Shown in pieces: positions 13,545-25,646 of a stretch of DNA of 64,000 nt. The notes under the pieces are model-generated. The model did not search any database, was not told where the DNA came from, and saw only the letters and a list, made by a program, of their open reading frames with translations. The translations under genes and the position numbers were made by a program. Within the stretch, counting starts at the first letter, position 1, and each line of letters begins with the position of its first letter. The stretch is from Cristatella mucedo (Eukaryota; Bryozoa; Phylactolaemata; Cristatellidae): contig WPIO01000020.1 in the NCBI GenBank assembly GCA_009760855.2, positions 4,061,001 to 4,125,000 on the forward strand, read 5' to 3'.

Positions 13545-15150
13545 AACCAGTTTAGGTTTGATTGTGTAGCTTATTGGAATCGTTGTTACTAAAAAATGAA
13601 CCCGTTGCGGAGTATCGGAATTCAGCTAGCAAAACATTAGCCAGAAATTTGCTTGTGGACGGATTCAGACTAACAATGATCTCCTTGACTAGAACAAGCC
13701 TCCTGATAGTTCACTCATTCGTTGAATCTATCAAATCCCGAAGTCTCACCGTTATATTGCGATAAATGCATAACAAGTCGGCCGTTTTAACTTATTAATG
13801 CAAAAATAATGACGATTCCACATAAGTGGTTCCTAGACACTTAAAAGATGTGGAAGAATGCATGAATACATATATTCAATTAATTACACGAGAGTACGAG
13901 AGTATACTAGAGAGGGCATGCTTTGAGCATTTTTGCTGAAGAGGTCTGCTACAAGACGGGGACTCGGTAAACGCTGTTTTGACGTCACCGCGCTTTAACG
14001 ATTGAGCTATAAAGACTTAGTTTAGCAGCACTGTCATACGCCTCAATGCCTTGACTTTTGACGACACCAAAGGTATGACTGACAAACAAGTGCAATACAA
14101 TGTAATAGTTACTCACGTAAATGTATACGCGTACTTTTACTTGGGTGCAAAAAATTAGTTGCCATTACTTTTGGTTTCTCAGCAGTAGTAACAGTAACGA
14201 TCAGTGTATTCCAACAGAAAGAATTAATAAGGCTGCTTAATGAAAGCTTACACTACAGGCTGCTCTCAAAAATCAGGGCTTACTCACAAACCTGCCCTCA
14301 AAAATAAGAAACGTCAAGACATATTACAGGCTACGTGGTCAAATCAATTTTTTAATATAGCCCAGTGAGGGCAGATAATTTTAATGTAATTACGCAGTAA
14401 TAGAGTAATGGTAATAAGTTCAATAGTCTAGAAATATATTTGAAACATTGTTTCAATAATTTTTTAACACTTTTTATGTGCGTCTCTATGTGACGCTTTT
14501 AAATGACTAGACTAGTTTTGCTCTGGAGTTTTTTAAGGCCAACATCTATATTTCCTTCAAAATGCATCCTCGTAAACTAGGTTGAGATACTCATGCCATA
14601 GTTGAAGTGTTATAATAATATACACATATATTTCTATTTAAGGTATCCACGTGTTTCTGTCGGGAGAGTTACATTGTGGTTTATGATAAGATACTCATCT
14701 GAAGTTTATTATGCTAGCAGTCTGGCGTTACCTAGACTCTTAATTTAAAGATACAGTGTCTGGTGGTGTTACAATGTGGACAGACAAATCTCGATTGCTG
14801 TTTCTGGCTACCGATCCGTCAAGCTGGGTGGACAAGTACTTTTTGGATTTATCTACAAAACAGGAATAAAATAGGCGGCCTTGCAGCTTACCCACAATTT
14901 TTAGTCTTGTACGATAGCTTTTAAATTTTAAAAACAAACTGAAATTGAATGGATTTACATTTCCTGGTACAAAAGATTCGTCTGAGTCACTTAGGAGGCA
15001 GCCTAGCTTCCTGTGCAATGTGAATGCAAAAGATAAAATGCTCCCTACAAGTGCATCTGAATGACAGCGCGGCAATGCAACAGAAGCAAGAGATGTAGCG
15101 TCCATTAGACACAATATATCATTTGTTTCATGCAATTCGTTTGCATTGTG
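13545..15150. other. AT-rich stretch without a supported gene
   Basis: It contains one 131-codon minus frame (15135-14740) of no recognisable family, and otherwise nothing I can support. (TATA/ACATATA)-like runs occur near 14620. Confidence 0.5.
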
Positions 15151-15154
15151 CTGT

Positions 15155-15288
15155 GTGAGAGCTTAATCTCTATTCAGTCGCTTAATGTATGCCACGGGAC
15201 TCGTGCCCACGGCCCTTGCAATTAAATACATTCACCGTGACCTTGGTCGGGGCAAACATCCTAACCACTGGGCCAAACCAGTGCAGAC
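15155..15288 (-). mobile_element. SINE family 1 copy
   Basis: Reverse copy: GAGAGCTTAATCTCTATTCAGTCGC tail, TGCCACGGGACTCG B-box area, CCTAACCACTGGGCCAAACCA head. A small insertion (TTGCAATTAAATACATTCACC) interrupts the body. Confidence 0.75.
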
Positions 15289-15429
15289 TTGTTCACCAGT
15301 TCTGGCAGAACCACAATTCTTGTATGGCAAGCCTGCTGCTGGAATAAAATGCACAAAAGATGTACAGACACTGCGCATCACTCGAACCAGCAACCTCGAC
15401 GGGCCTCTATATTGGGGCGAGTAAATGTA

Positions 15430-16005
15430 CTGTATTTTACGGTGTGCAAGGCCCCACTCCTGATGTATAAGCCCCCCATATTCTCTAAACACTTTTTTGG
15501 AAAAAATGTTTTTATTCAATAAACGAATGAACTGAAAAATATCAAGACTCATAATAATCGCTCGTGTCACAATCACTATCCTTTGCATTAGCAAGTGTCA
15601 TGATACCCTCTCTCCATCTTCCTTGTTCATATCGCAGGCTTGAAATGGTGGAAACTCCGCTATCATCATTGTCGTCGTCACTCTCGTCATAGACTTTGTC
15701 ATCTTCCATCCATCCATTGCATTTGAAATGCCACTTCTTGAAAGCCTCATCTTTGTCTTTGAAGTCCTCAATTTTGAGAGCTTTGCGAGTCCACTGGATG
15801 TCGAATTTGTGTTGATAAACAAGCCTATCGAACATATTTTGGCGACCATTTAATCTTTTTTGGGTGGCATTAAAAGCCAGGCACGTTGTTTAGCGAAATA
15901 TTAAAGCAAAAAAAGGTAAACCTCTCATGCATGCATAAGCCCCCTCTCCATTATCTGACCCCAAATTTTGGGGAAAAAAGGGTACTTCTACACGGTAAAA
16001 TGCTG
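15430..16005 (-). mobile_element. Tigger/pogo-like transposon remnant
   Basis: Ends are related inverted repeats (CTGTATTTTACGGTGTGCAAGGCCCC on the left, complement of GGGTACTTCTACACGGTAAAATG on the right) next to a TA. Minus-strand frames at 15849-15542 hold a C-terminal transposase piece: SGISNAMDG in one frame and an Asp/Glu-rich tail (EDDKVYDESDDD) in another, split by a frameshift. The ISNAxDG..EDD pattern is typical of CENP-B/pogo-type transposases. The catalytic core is missing. Confidence 0.65.
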
Positions 16006-16069
16006 CAATTCATTTTTTGTAAAAGTTAAAATGGCAACTTTGGAATTAGGACTTACAACGAGGCTGCAG

Positions 16070-16071
<2 letters not shown>

Positions 16072-16149
<78 letters not shown>
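16072..16149. repeat. (CT)n microsatellite
   Basis: About 78 bp of almost pure CT. Confidence 0.98.
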
Positions 16150-16152
<3 letters not shown>

Positions 16153-16697
16153 ACCTCTCTTCGGTGAGCAATCATGCTTCGGATTGGGGATGCTTTGCCG
16201 AAACCAGATGGTGACGTGACGGTATGTGCAGCTATGCTGTAAGTCACCTCCATCGATGGAACAGTGAGCACCGGTGCCTGACAGCGCTGCAGCTGATGTT
16301 ACTCGTGGCAGACATTTCTCGAACGGACGTGACACGAGGCAATCCAAGTGGAGTAGCAGGGCTACCACGTGAGCTTGCACACGAATCGCCTCTTCTTTGC
16401 CTGCCAAGTCAGTGCTGGCTAGCAGCTGGCCAGCCGAGGCTGAGGCCGAAAGCTCTGCATCACTAGTTACAATGGTGTAGCCGGCATGCAAGACCAAGCT
16501 GTCTGCTGCACTGGCGTGTGTCAGCACTGCTGCTACAACGTGCCACCGACAACGGTGGGAAGGGTCGCAAAACCTCGGAGGCACCACCCAGGAAAGCCAC
16601 GTGCGCCTGTCTAACTCTAGTCTAGGTCGAAAGCTGAGGTGTGCAGGTGATACATCTGGAAGGTAGAGCTCCTCGGTGTAGTGCGAGCACCGTGATG

Positions 16698-16713
16698 AGA
16701 GAGAGATAGAGAT

Positions 16714-16748
<35 letters not shown>

Positions 16749-16754
16749 GAGAGA

Positions 16755-16842
<88 letters not shown>
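16698..16842. repeat. (GA)n microsatellite with GACA edge
   Basis: GA repeat with two GAGGGA interruptions and a (GACA)n right edge. Together with the (CT)n at 16072 it forms a potential inverted pair. Confidence 0.97.
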
Positions 16843-16844
<2 letters not shown>

Positions 16845-16924
16845 TTGGTAGCTTCCCCGAGCACTATAGGTATCAAGATTACTCTATCACGATAACTCTA
16901 CACAAAGATAAAAACTCTCCTACT

Positions 16925-17165
16925 GCTGACTAGGGCTCATCCTTTTCAACGGTCCTGAGCTGCTACTTCTAAGCTACACACTACCTCAACTGCTCTCCTG
17001 ACTCTGCTATGCTTCCCACTTTCTCTTTGTGGCGTGAGAAGAAGTCTGTTGGCTACCGAATGAATGAGTACCGAAAGCCACTTAGGCTATGAGTTCGCTA
17101 TACAAAACTCTTCTGCATAACACCCACTTAGTCTTTGTGGAGTTACAGACGGAGATACATGATAT
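16925..17165 (+). mobile_element. LINE family B 3' end
   Basis: Sense 3' fragment: CTGAGCTGCTACTTC, CACTACCTCAACTGCTCTCCTGACTCTG, ACCGAAAGCC..TTAGGCTATGAGTTCGC, CTTTGTGGAGTTACAGACGGAGATACAT. Same 3' end as the copies at 29365, 32030, 36705, 43455, 48893 and 60585. Confidence 0.8.
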
Positions 17166-17828
17166 TTCAGGATTAGTTTGGAGCTCGAGTGTCAGAGCAG
17201 GTGCAGTCTGAGCTTCAGGCTGCGGTCACGGCTAGATTGCTGTTGCATCTGCTCGGCTTGCTTGGCATGATGCCAAGCATCGTAAGGCCGAGCTGGCCTT
17301 ATTACAAGCAGCAGCTCCGTCACTTGTCGTGCATCCTTGACCGGAGGTCTGCTTGACGCCGAGTCGTTGTCAGCTAGAGGAAACGATCTTCAGACATGGC
17401 TGCTGTGCTGTGTACGCGAGACTGCGCATATGTCGCCAGCGCCACTGTGAAGCAGCGTCACCATTTGTGTACTGTTCGCAGCAACTGCAAGCTGTACATA
17501 ATGGTCAGTTGAAGCTTTCGAAAAGCCAATGGAAACCATCGGAACCTAACGACACCAAAATCAAGGACCCCGAGTCACAATCTGACTGTCGAGGGGTTCC
17601 ACCTTCACGTTGGTGTGCACGAGAGACCGGTCTGGTAAACAAAGGGTATCGCTTCGCAATGAAATGGCTTTCGCAAGTGAGGTACGAGTTATTTGAAACT
17701 CTCTTTGCTAATACCGCAATGTCGAGAATGCTCTGCAACCGCTGCTTCCTGAGCAGGCCTCCGTCCTCGTGCGGCCTGCTTCTGCTGCTGGGGCCAGCAA
17801 GCTCGAGGGATGCAGGCTGGAACGGTGA

Positions 17829-18051
<223 letters not shown>

Positions 18052-18917
18052 CTAGCCGCTCCTAGCTCTTATCGCCCACACCCATTCACTGCCGGCACCT
18101 GCCCGACCCCTGCCCCAATTCCGCCGGTGACCGAGCAGCATCGCAGCCGCCTGTAAGTAGCTAGCCAAGTTTTATGGCTTCGTCGACAGCTTGCATTAGC
18201 CGGCACCTGTTTCTGCACCATCCCGTCGGAATAAAGCAGGTCTAGCCACTGGAAAGCACGCTCGGCTGCTTGTCTTCGCATTGAATCTTCCTCTGGAGCC
18301 TTTCTTTCCCTTGACCTTTCTACTGACTTTTCTTCGACAATAGGCTTGAAGCGCCAGCCTCCCTGTGAGTTGCTAGATTTGTCAAGCTTGATTGCAGTCA
18401 CTCATGGAGAAAGTTACATCTGCTGTCACCGTTGCCACGTGCGCTTCCCTAAAGTACTGATGCCAACGGCATCTTAAGTTAAAGGCAGGCAATACGATCA
18501 GCTATTACAAAGCAGTAAGTTAGGAGTGACTCGACAGGATTGCACTGCAGCAGCTTGCTCTGGAGGGACAAAGCAAGTATTTTGGCCAAAACTTTGCAGC
18601 TTGCGCCGACACTTACTGGCTCAGCCCTTTCCCGATTTGCGAAAATCGCTCTGTCCTGTGGAGACAGGCTCTGCTGTAGCCGGTGACTCCGTGACTCCGA
18701 GGCCCTTTAGTGCATCACGGCCCGCCCCGGCCTTAACAGGCTTTCTACACCTACTCAAGATGAGTTCACAACCATAACGATTGAGAAACGGAAAACAAAC
18801 GTAGCTGCTGGAGCAAATATGGGCACACTCGGGTTACAGCAATCACTGCAGCCCAGCTCGAAGTCAGACCGAGTCCCCATTGCGTGAACGATCAGGGGGC
18901 CTCGAATTCAATTGTTA

Positions 18918-19106
18918 CATAAATAAATAAATCCTGATCAAGCTGATTAAACAGCCTCCTTTTGTATAGCGACAGAAGAGCCATTACGGCTATCACCATG
19001 GCTTCCAGTGGCGATACAGAATCGCCCACTGCAGGAATTGAACCCAAGACCTCGGGACCGAGGTCGTGAAAGCAACCTCCTTACCTAGTGGGCCATCACG
19101 GCATAG
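18918..19106 (-). mobile_element. SINE family 2 copy
   Basis: Reverse copy with an AAATAAATAAAT tail, GATTAAACAGCCTCCTTTTGTATAGCGACAGAAGAGCC, CCCACTGCAGGAATTGAACCC (B box), and a head CTTACCTAGTGGGCCATCACGGC. It is clearly tRNA-derived. Confidence 0.85.
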
Positions 19107-19689
19107 CAGCAAGCTTTTACCACTATATTGGTGCCTTAGTGCTTGGCTAGCAATGGAAGCTCGGGTGGTCGGCTACATTACTAGGTAAACCGACAGGCTG
19201 GCGCCATGTGGATTGAAGCTCTAAGCAAGCTACAGGAAGGTCAGGTGTCTTGCTGTTGTGGCAGGCTGACACTTGTATGACACGTTTCTGACTTTTCTCT
19301 CATGCGAAAATACCAGTAAAGAGGCTCTTTACCGCATCACAAAGTGGCTTAGTCAGGCAGAGGCATTACGTATGCCTCTGCTAGGCTCCATGTCCCTCCA
19401 GCCACAGAAGCAGCATTGGCAACTGCAGCAGCCACATTTTTTACTCGAGTTTCAATGGACTTGTTGCTAGATGTTATGAGCTATTGCATGCTGGAAAAAC
19501 TAGTACCTTGGTCAGCAGACTACAAGGCATTCCGGGTTGCCATGCTATTAGAATTGCTTGATTGCATCAATTTCGATGCAGCTAATATGCCCGGTTCGAT
19601 GCGCCAACAAAGAAAACGTAGATTAAATGTTCTAAAAGTATTCTGAAAGAGGGCTTTCTACTCATGAGATACGGCCGGCCTGCTTGGGC

Positions 19690-20145
19690 ACGGCCAACCT
19701 GCTCCGCTGCATACCAGATATTAAGCCCCTGCTCCCTAGCACAACATATCTAGCACAAGAACCCTAGCATGCAGTCATGGCTCTCTAGCCCCATAGCTCT
19801 CTATACTTAGCTGACCCGCCCCCAGCTCTCTACAACCAGCTCTCTAGCTCTATAGCCCAAGCTACTTATCCCCAGCTAGCCATCCCTAGCTCTCTAGCCC
19901 AAGCTCTTATACACTTATACCCGGCTCTGCCTCCGGCTCTACCCTATCCCTGGCTCTCTACCCTGTCTCTGGCTCGCCCCTGCCTCCGGCTCTAACCTAT
20001 CCCTCCGGCTCTCTACCCCTACATCTCCACCCCTCAGTATTCTATCTCTCGGCTCACTATCTCTCAGCTCTCTCTCTCTCTCTCTCTATCCCTCAGCTCT
20101 CTCTATCTCTTATCTCTCTATCAATAGCTCTCTATCTCTGCGTGG
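19690..20145. repeat. imperfect pyrimidine-rich repeat (CTCTAGC / CCCAGCTCT / CTATCTCT)
   Basis: Irregular repeats of CTCTAGCCC and AGCTCTCTA drift into CTATCTCT. No clean unit length is visible. Confidence 0.7.
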
Positions 20146-20149
20146 CAAG

Positions 20150-21470
20150 CGGTCAGATCGCTGCACTGCACCTCGACATTTGTCCGCATAGCAGACGTGT
20201 AGAATCATTGGTTACAAACGTCTTCCCAGCTTCACCAGCTTCATAATTTGTCGAAGGTCCTATAATGTTGGTAGTGCCACCTATGCAGAAGAATATTGTA
20301 AAAATTGCACTTGTATAAAAATTAAATGCATTGGCCTGAGTAAAGCTGATCGGCAAAACATTGTTCTAAATCACCCAATCAACACAGAGCAAGCCTTATG
20401 TTGGTCAACTGACCCAAGAATAAGGGAAACTACTTTGAAGTGGTATGAACAGAAAAGGCAGACGTGCCATGCCGACTGACAGCTATACTTGGAGTCATGC
20501 ATGCACTCAAATTGAGGAAGGACAATGTAAGACACATATGTCAGCACATAGGTCAGCTGCAGGCTATTTATATGGTTTACCGGGCATGCTGGAGATGTTA
20601 GCATATCCAGTATCCTATGAATTAAATTCCAGTATGACATCGACATTGCCTGCAACATACTGCCATGCGGTATGCCTGTGCTTGCAGTTAGGGTCGTTCA
20701 AATTACTTGATTTTTCCATCGTAACCCGGTGTGTTTAAATGGAATAAAGTGAATTTGCTGAAAAGCCCGAAAGTACAATACACAGCAAATCTCAAACCGA
20801 ATCTGCTAAATTACGGTACATCCAAAGATAGAACAGTTTCAAAACGTGTGGGATATTCACCATCCAATAAGCTGAATCGAACAAGTTCACATATAGCTCG
20901 ACTTATTTACGTCCTTACAAAGAAGCTAAGGCATACTGTGACCATACCATACTTGATGGTACTGATAATGTAGGCAAGTAATGAGATGTTTCCAAACCCT
21001 GACTGCACTTAGCATCGGTAATACATAAAAAGTAAAGCCTAGCATCGTAAGTAACAATCTTCATACCGTTAGCTTTACTTATTCGACACTTGTTGCCACT
21101 AAACGCAAATCATATGGACTCAATAACGCGAATCCAGTAAGCGTACAAGGTACAGCTGCAGCATAAAAGAGACTTCTGTCACTCTCCTCTTTTCAATCAC
21201 CTATGTTTGTAACCCCAAAATAACTAATGTTGTGTTTTTAGTTTTATGACGAGCATTGCTGAAAACTCACTTGAGAATGCTACTTTGTAACGCCAGTCTG
21301 ATATCACTCTCTCAGTGAAGGTCTGCATTGCGCAGTGACCTTGCTACTAACCCATGTCTTTGGCATTTGACTGGGCAGGACATTAGGAGCAGGCCGAAGC
21401 GCCTGCATTATAATTAGCATGTGGTGATGCTATAATTAGCATGCCTAGACGAAACGAGTTAAATTGGATT
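20150..21470. other. no supported gene
   Basis: Mixed-composition sequence with short frames only. There is nothing I can assign between the pyrimidine repeat and the LINE cluster. Confidence 0.4.
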
Positions 21471-21845
21471 ATAATATTAATAATAATACATTTGAAATAT
21501 CGGACTCAGAGAACTGAATCTCTTTCTAGGCACTTCAAATTTCCTGCAAAGGAAGCACGATCGCATGGTTAGTGGTAGCATGCTCAATGACGACAAGAAT
21601 ACCATGGCTAGGGGTAATATGCACAGGGTCGGCATACAAGTATTGCTAGTGACAGCACGCACAGTGTCAGCACCAGTAAGCACATAAGGGACAAATCACA
21701 TGGGCCCACTAAATGCTGTCCTAAATAGGTGTGTTTTCAAGTTCCTTTTAAATGTGGTCAGGTCAGGGGATGTTCTGATGCAAGTCGGCAGAAAACTCCA
21801 GGCTTTGGGAGCATACCAACTAAAGGCATGATTTCCGAAGGATTT
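21470..21845 (-). mobile_element. LINE family A 3' end
   Basis: Reverse 3' terminus: (TAA)n, GAGAACTGAATCTCTTTCTAGGCAC, non-coding 3' region, then the last coding block near 21790-21830. It stops where the (TAA)n tail of the next copy begins, so the two copies are in direct tandem. Confidence 0.9.
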
Positions 21846-21847
21846 GA

Positions 21848-23668
21848 TAATAATAATAATAAAAATAATAATAATGCACTTGATAAAGTGCCCTTAGAGA
21901 ACTTAATCTCTCTCTCTAGGCACTTTGCATTTGCTGCAAATGGAAATGCAATTGAATGGTAAGTAAAATCATGCTTGATAAACAAACAAAATTAATAACA
22001 TGGTTAGGGGTGACATGCACAGGGTCAGCATGCAAATGTGGTTAGTGGCAGCATGCACACTGTCAGCACGCATAAGCACGTGAAGGACAAATCACAGGGA
22101 CCCACTAAATGCTGTCCTAACTAGGGGTGATTTTAAATTCTTTTTAAATGTGGTCAGGTCAGGGGATGTTCTGACGCAGGTCGGGAGGCAGTTCCAGGCT
22201 TTGGGAACATACGAACTAAATGCATGGTCTCTAAAGCATTTGAGGTTTGCACAGGGTATTTGTAGACTATTGGATTCCGAAAAGCGGGTGGTACGATGCT
22301 TGGCCTGCTGGGGTAGTATATCTGGAAGATAGGCTGGAGCCATAGAATGAAGGGACCTAAAAGTGAGCGACAAAACCTTGAAGTCAATCCATTGCTTGAC
22401 TGGTAGCCAGTGCAGGTCGGCGAGAAGTGGAGTAATGTGGCAACTGCGCCGCTCAAGACAGACAAGCCTAGCAGCAGAGTTTTGCACCAGCTGCAATCGC
22501 CTGATCGCACATGCTGGTAGGCCAGTAAGCAGTGAGTTGCAGAGGTCGAGACGGGATGTCACGAACGCATGAACCAACTTAGATATGGTATCCTTATCTA
22601 AACAAGCCCGAATTTTAGCAATTTTATGAAGCTGAAAATTGGCAGATTTGACTGTGGAGTTGATATGGTCGTCTAACGAGAGGTTGCTTTGGAATATGAC
22701 ACCTAGATTTTGAGCTGATTCAACTGGAGATATGCTGGCAGAGCCAATTTTGAGTTTCAGCCTTTCCAATTTGTGAATCACACTGGGTTTGCCCAAACTG
22801 GTAAGTTAATTTATCATTTTATCATTTTATTTTATTTTTTATCATTTTATTTAATCATTTTATCATTTTTCATTTTATTTTATCATTTTATCATCGTTTA
22901 GATCAAGAAAATTTCCGGCCACCCATGTGCGGATGTCATCAATACATGCAGCAAGTGAGTTGGGAGAATTTGAGGTGCTCGAAGGCTGGGAGGGGTCAAA
23001 GCAAAGGTACAAATGAGTGTCATTCGCATAGAAGTGAAAGCCTATATTGTGCTTGGCAATCACATCAGCAAGAGGGAGAGTACAAACCATGAAAAGAACC
23101 GGACCTAGAACGGAGCCCTGAGGTACCCCATAATTCAGAGGTAGCTCGGATGATCTTTGTCCATTCACGTCAGTACTCTGGAGTCTCCCATTGAGATAGG
23201 ACCTGAACCACTGCAGAGCAGTGCCAGTTATGCCCAGGCAAGATGAGAGGCACTCTAGAAGAACTTTGTGATCGATTGTATCAAAAGCTGCCGAAAGATC
23301 GAGCAAAACAAGCAGAGACACTCTACCCATGTCTGCATTCCTAAGTAGGTCGTTGTACACCCTAAGCAATGCTGACTCTGTAGAGTGATTAGCTCTAAAG
23401 CCAGACTGGAACTTACTAGCAAGCTGTGAGGTTTCGATATATGAGTTCAGCTGGTCTGCCACGACCCGTTCCAGTGTCTTTGATAGGAATGGTAGAAGGG
23501 AGACTGGGCGGTAGTTTCTTAAGTTATCTTGGTCGAGCGTCGCTTTCTTTAGAAGTGGCCTGACTACAGTTTTTTTGAAAGGTGCTGAGACATGACCTGA
23601 GGCTAATGACATAATCATGCTGTTAGTTACGCATGGCAGTAGCATTTTGAGGTTCATATGATGTATAG
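21848..23668 (-). mobile_element. LINE family A copy, 5'-truncated, reverse transcriptase broken
   Basis: L2/CR1-like non-LTR retrotransposon on the minus strand. (TAA)n tail at 21848-21866, C-terminal ORF 22796-22092, RT-containing ORF 23657-22875. RT blocks seen are VVRPLLKKATL, NYRPVSLLPFLSK, LLVLLDLSAAFDTIDH, YGVPQGSVLGPVLF and the active-site block, which reads FYANDTHLYL instead of FYADD. An AT-rich (ATCATTTT)n run at 22805-22897 splits the frame. The upstream endonuclease is absent. Confidence 0.92.
22805..22897. repeat. (ATCATTTT)-type microsatellite inside a LINE ORF
   Basis: It sits exactly where intact copies encode the LNDDKTN segment, and seems to have expanded from those GATGATAAAAT codons. 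Confidence 0.85.
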
Positions 23669-23670
23669 AT

Positions 23671-24031
23671 AAACGACTACATTCCGAAAAGCAGGTGGTA
23701 TTATGCTTAGCCTGGTGGGGAGTAGATCTGATAGTTAGGCTGGAGCCAAAGAATGAAGGGCCCTAAAAATGAGTGATAGCACCTTAAATTCGATGGGTTA
23801 CTTGACTGGGAGCCAGTGCAGGTCGGCGAGAAGTGGCGTGCTGTGGCAACTGCAACACTCATGACAGACAAGCCTAGCTGCAGAGTTTTGCACCAGCTGT
23901 AAACGCCTAAGTGCACTGGCCGGTTGACCAGCAAGCAGTGAGTTACAAAAGTTGAAACATAATGTCACAAATGCACAGACTAATTTAGATGTATACATGT
24001 CTAAGCAAGCCCGAATATTAGCAACGTTTTG
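23671..24031 (-). mobile_element. LINE family A fragment
   Basis: Reverse fragment from the ANIRACLD block to TTCGGAATG, abutting a sense copy at 24037. The two form an inverted repeat. Confidence 0.88.
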
Positions 24032-24036
24032 TAGCC

Positions 24037-24722
24037 TGCAACTCACTGCTCACTGGCCTACCAGCATGTGCCACCAGGCGCTTGCAGCTGGTGCAAAACT
24101 CTGCAGCTAGGCTTGTCTGCCGTGAGCGTCGCAGTTGCCACATTACTCCACTTCTCGCCGACCTGCACTGGCTACCAGTCAAGCAACAGATTGATTTCAA
24201 GGTTTTGTCGCTCACTTTTAGGTCCCTTCATTCTATGGCTCCAGCCTATCTCTCCGACATACTCCCCCATCAGGCCAAGCATCGTACCACCCGCTTTTCG
24301 GAATCCAACAGTCTACAAATACCTCATACAAACCTTAAATCCTTTGGAGACCGTGCATTTAGTTCGTATGCTCCCAAAGCCTGGAACTGCCTCCCGACCT
24401 GCGTCAGAACATCCCCTGACCTGACCACATTTAAAAAGAATTTAAAAACACACCTAGTTAGGACAGCATTTAGTGGGTCCCTATGATTTGTCCTTCACGT
24501 GCTTATGCGTGCTGACACTGTGCATGCTGCCACTAACCACATTTGCATGCTGACCCTGTGCATGTCACCCCTAACCATGTTATTCATTTTGATGGTTTTT
24601 CAAGCATGATTTTACTTACCATTCAATTGCATTTCCCTTTGCAGCAAATGTAAAGCACCTAGAAAGACATTAAGTTCTCTGAGGGTGCTTTATCAAGTAC
24701 ATTATTGTTATTATTACTATTA
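24037..24722 (+). mobile_element. LINE family A 3' half
   Basis: Sense fragment starting at CAACTCACTGCTC. The 134-codon frame 24082-24486 carries the LVQNSAARLVCRERR..TPLLADLHWLP block to the terminal TAFSGSL, followed by the full 3' non-coding region ending in GAGGGTGCTTTATCAAGTACATTATTGTTATTATT. Confidence 0.92.
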
Positions 24723-24779
24723 GCCTTCCCTAATTTAATAAGACATCTAGTGCCTTAGGATGACTTTCACGGCTGTTAA

Positions 24780-25646
24780 ATTTGTGGGGGAAGTTGCCCA
24801 CAGATCATGATGGCTCAGGCAGATGCCGTTTAGTAAGGAACTGCAGAACCGGGCAACATGGCCACCATGCCGGCTTAGTAGCAGCTTCTAGAAGTGGGTC
24901 TGCTGTTCTCGACCGGAAGAAGCTGGTGGCTGGACAACGGCAGACCCAATATCCTCTCTTCACAACAGTGGCCACTAAAGCACCGGTCTTACGGTATAAA
25001 GTCCCGTAGGTATGAAGGTAGGACGGCATCCTGGGTTGACACGGGTCGATGTATGCAGTTCATGTAGGTCGGCTTGAGTCAGCGGCACTGCTGTCCGAGA
25101 CCAATCCAGCTCCACCATTCGATGCACCTGCCTCAAAATGTTCACAGAGGCTCTCTGTCGGTGGGTCTGTAATTAAATCATTAGTGTCAGAACTATCAAG
25201 ATGTAGCTATGCGCCAGTATGGGCCATGGTTCTCTCACCTGCTACAATAAGGCCTCGGCTGATTATGTCAGTGGCTTCTGCCGCAGCTGAAACATTATTA
25301 TTAGCTCTAGCACTACTTGCATAATTGATAGCAGGTCTTCCTCCTCTCAGGCCCTGCTCACACTTTCCTTGAGTCACCCGGTCATCGTATGGCATTAAAT
25401 CTGGCCGGCAAAGCTGGTTTGGTGGCAAAACATACAGTCAACACCATCTTCTGGCTCTACCCGATGAATCACATAGCCCTTGGCTGCCTTTACGGTTTCC
25501 GGAGACCAAATTTGTGTCCTGTTATGATAATCCCTGGACCAAATCAGTTCTCCATCGCATAGTCTCATGCCCCAAAGCAGACACCCATCATGTATTGCCA
25601 GCTCCTGTCTGCAGTTGTAGTATGGAATCATGGCCGGTGAAAGATT
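24780..25646 (-). mobile_element. Gypsy-type retrotransposon, integrase remnants
   Basis: Minus strand. The frame 25631-25395 starts in the integrase zinc-binding lead (PYYNCRQEL..GCLLWG) and passes, after loss of the catalytic core, into a C-terminal GPY/F-like block (WSRDYHNRTQIWSPETVK). A basic STRVNPGCRP tail follows near 25030. It continues the pol remnant at 27003, from which it is separated by the solo LTR at 25647-27002. Confidence 0.7.

Noticed and set aside
14740-15135. 131-codon minus-strand frame in the AT-rich block
   Set aside because: Long for such composition, but no motif was recognised and there is no supporting context.
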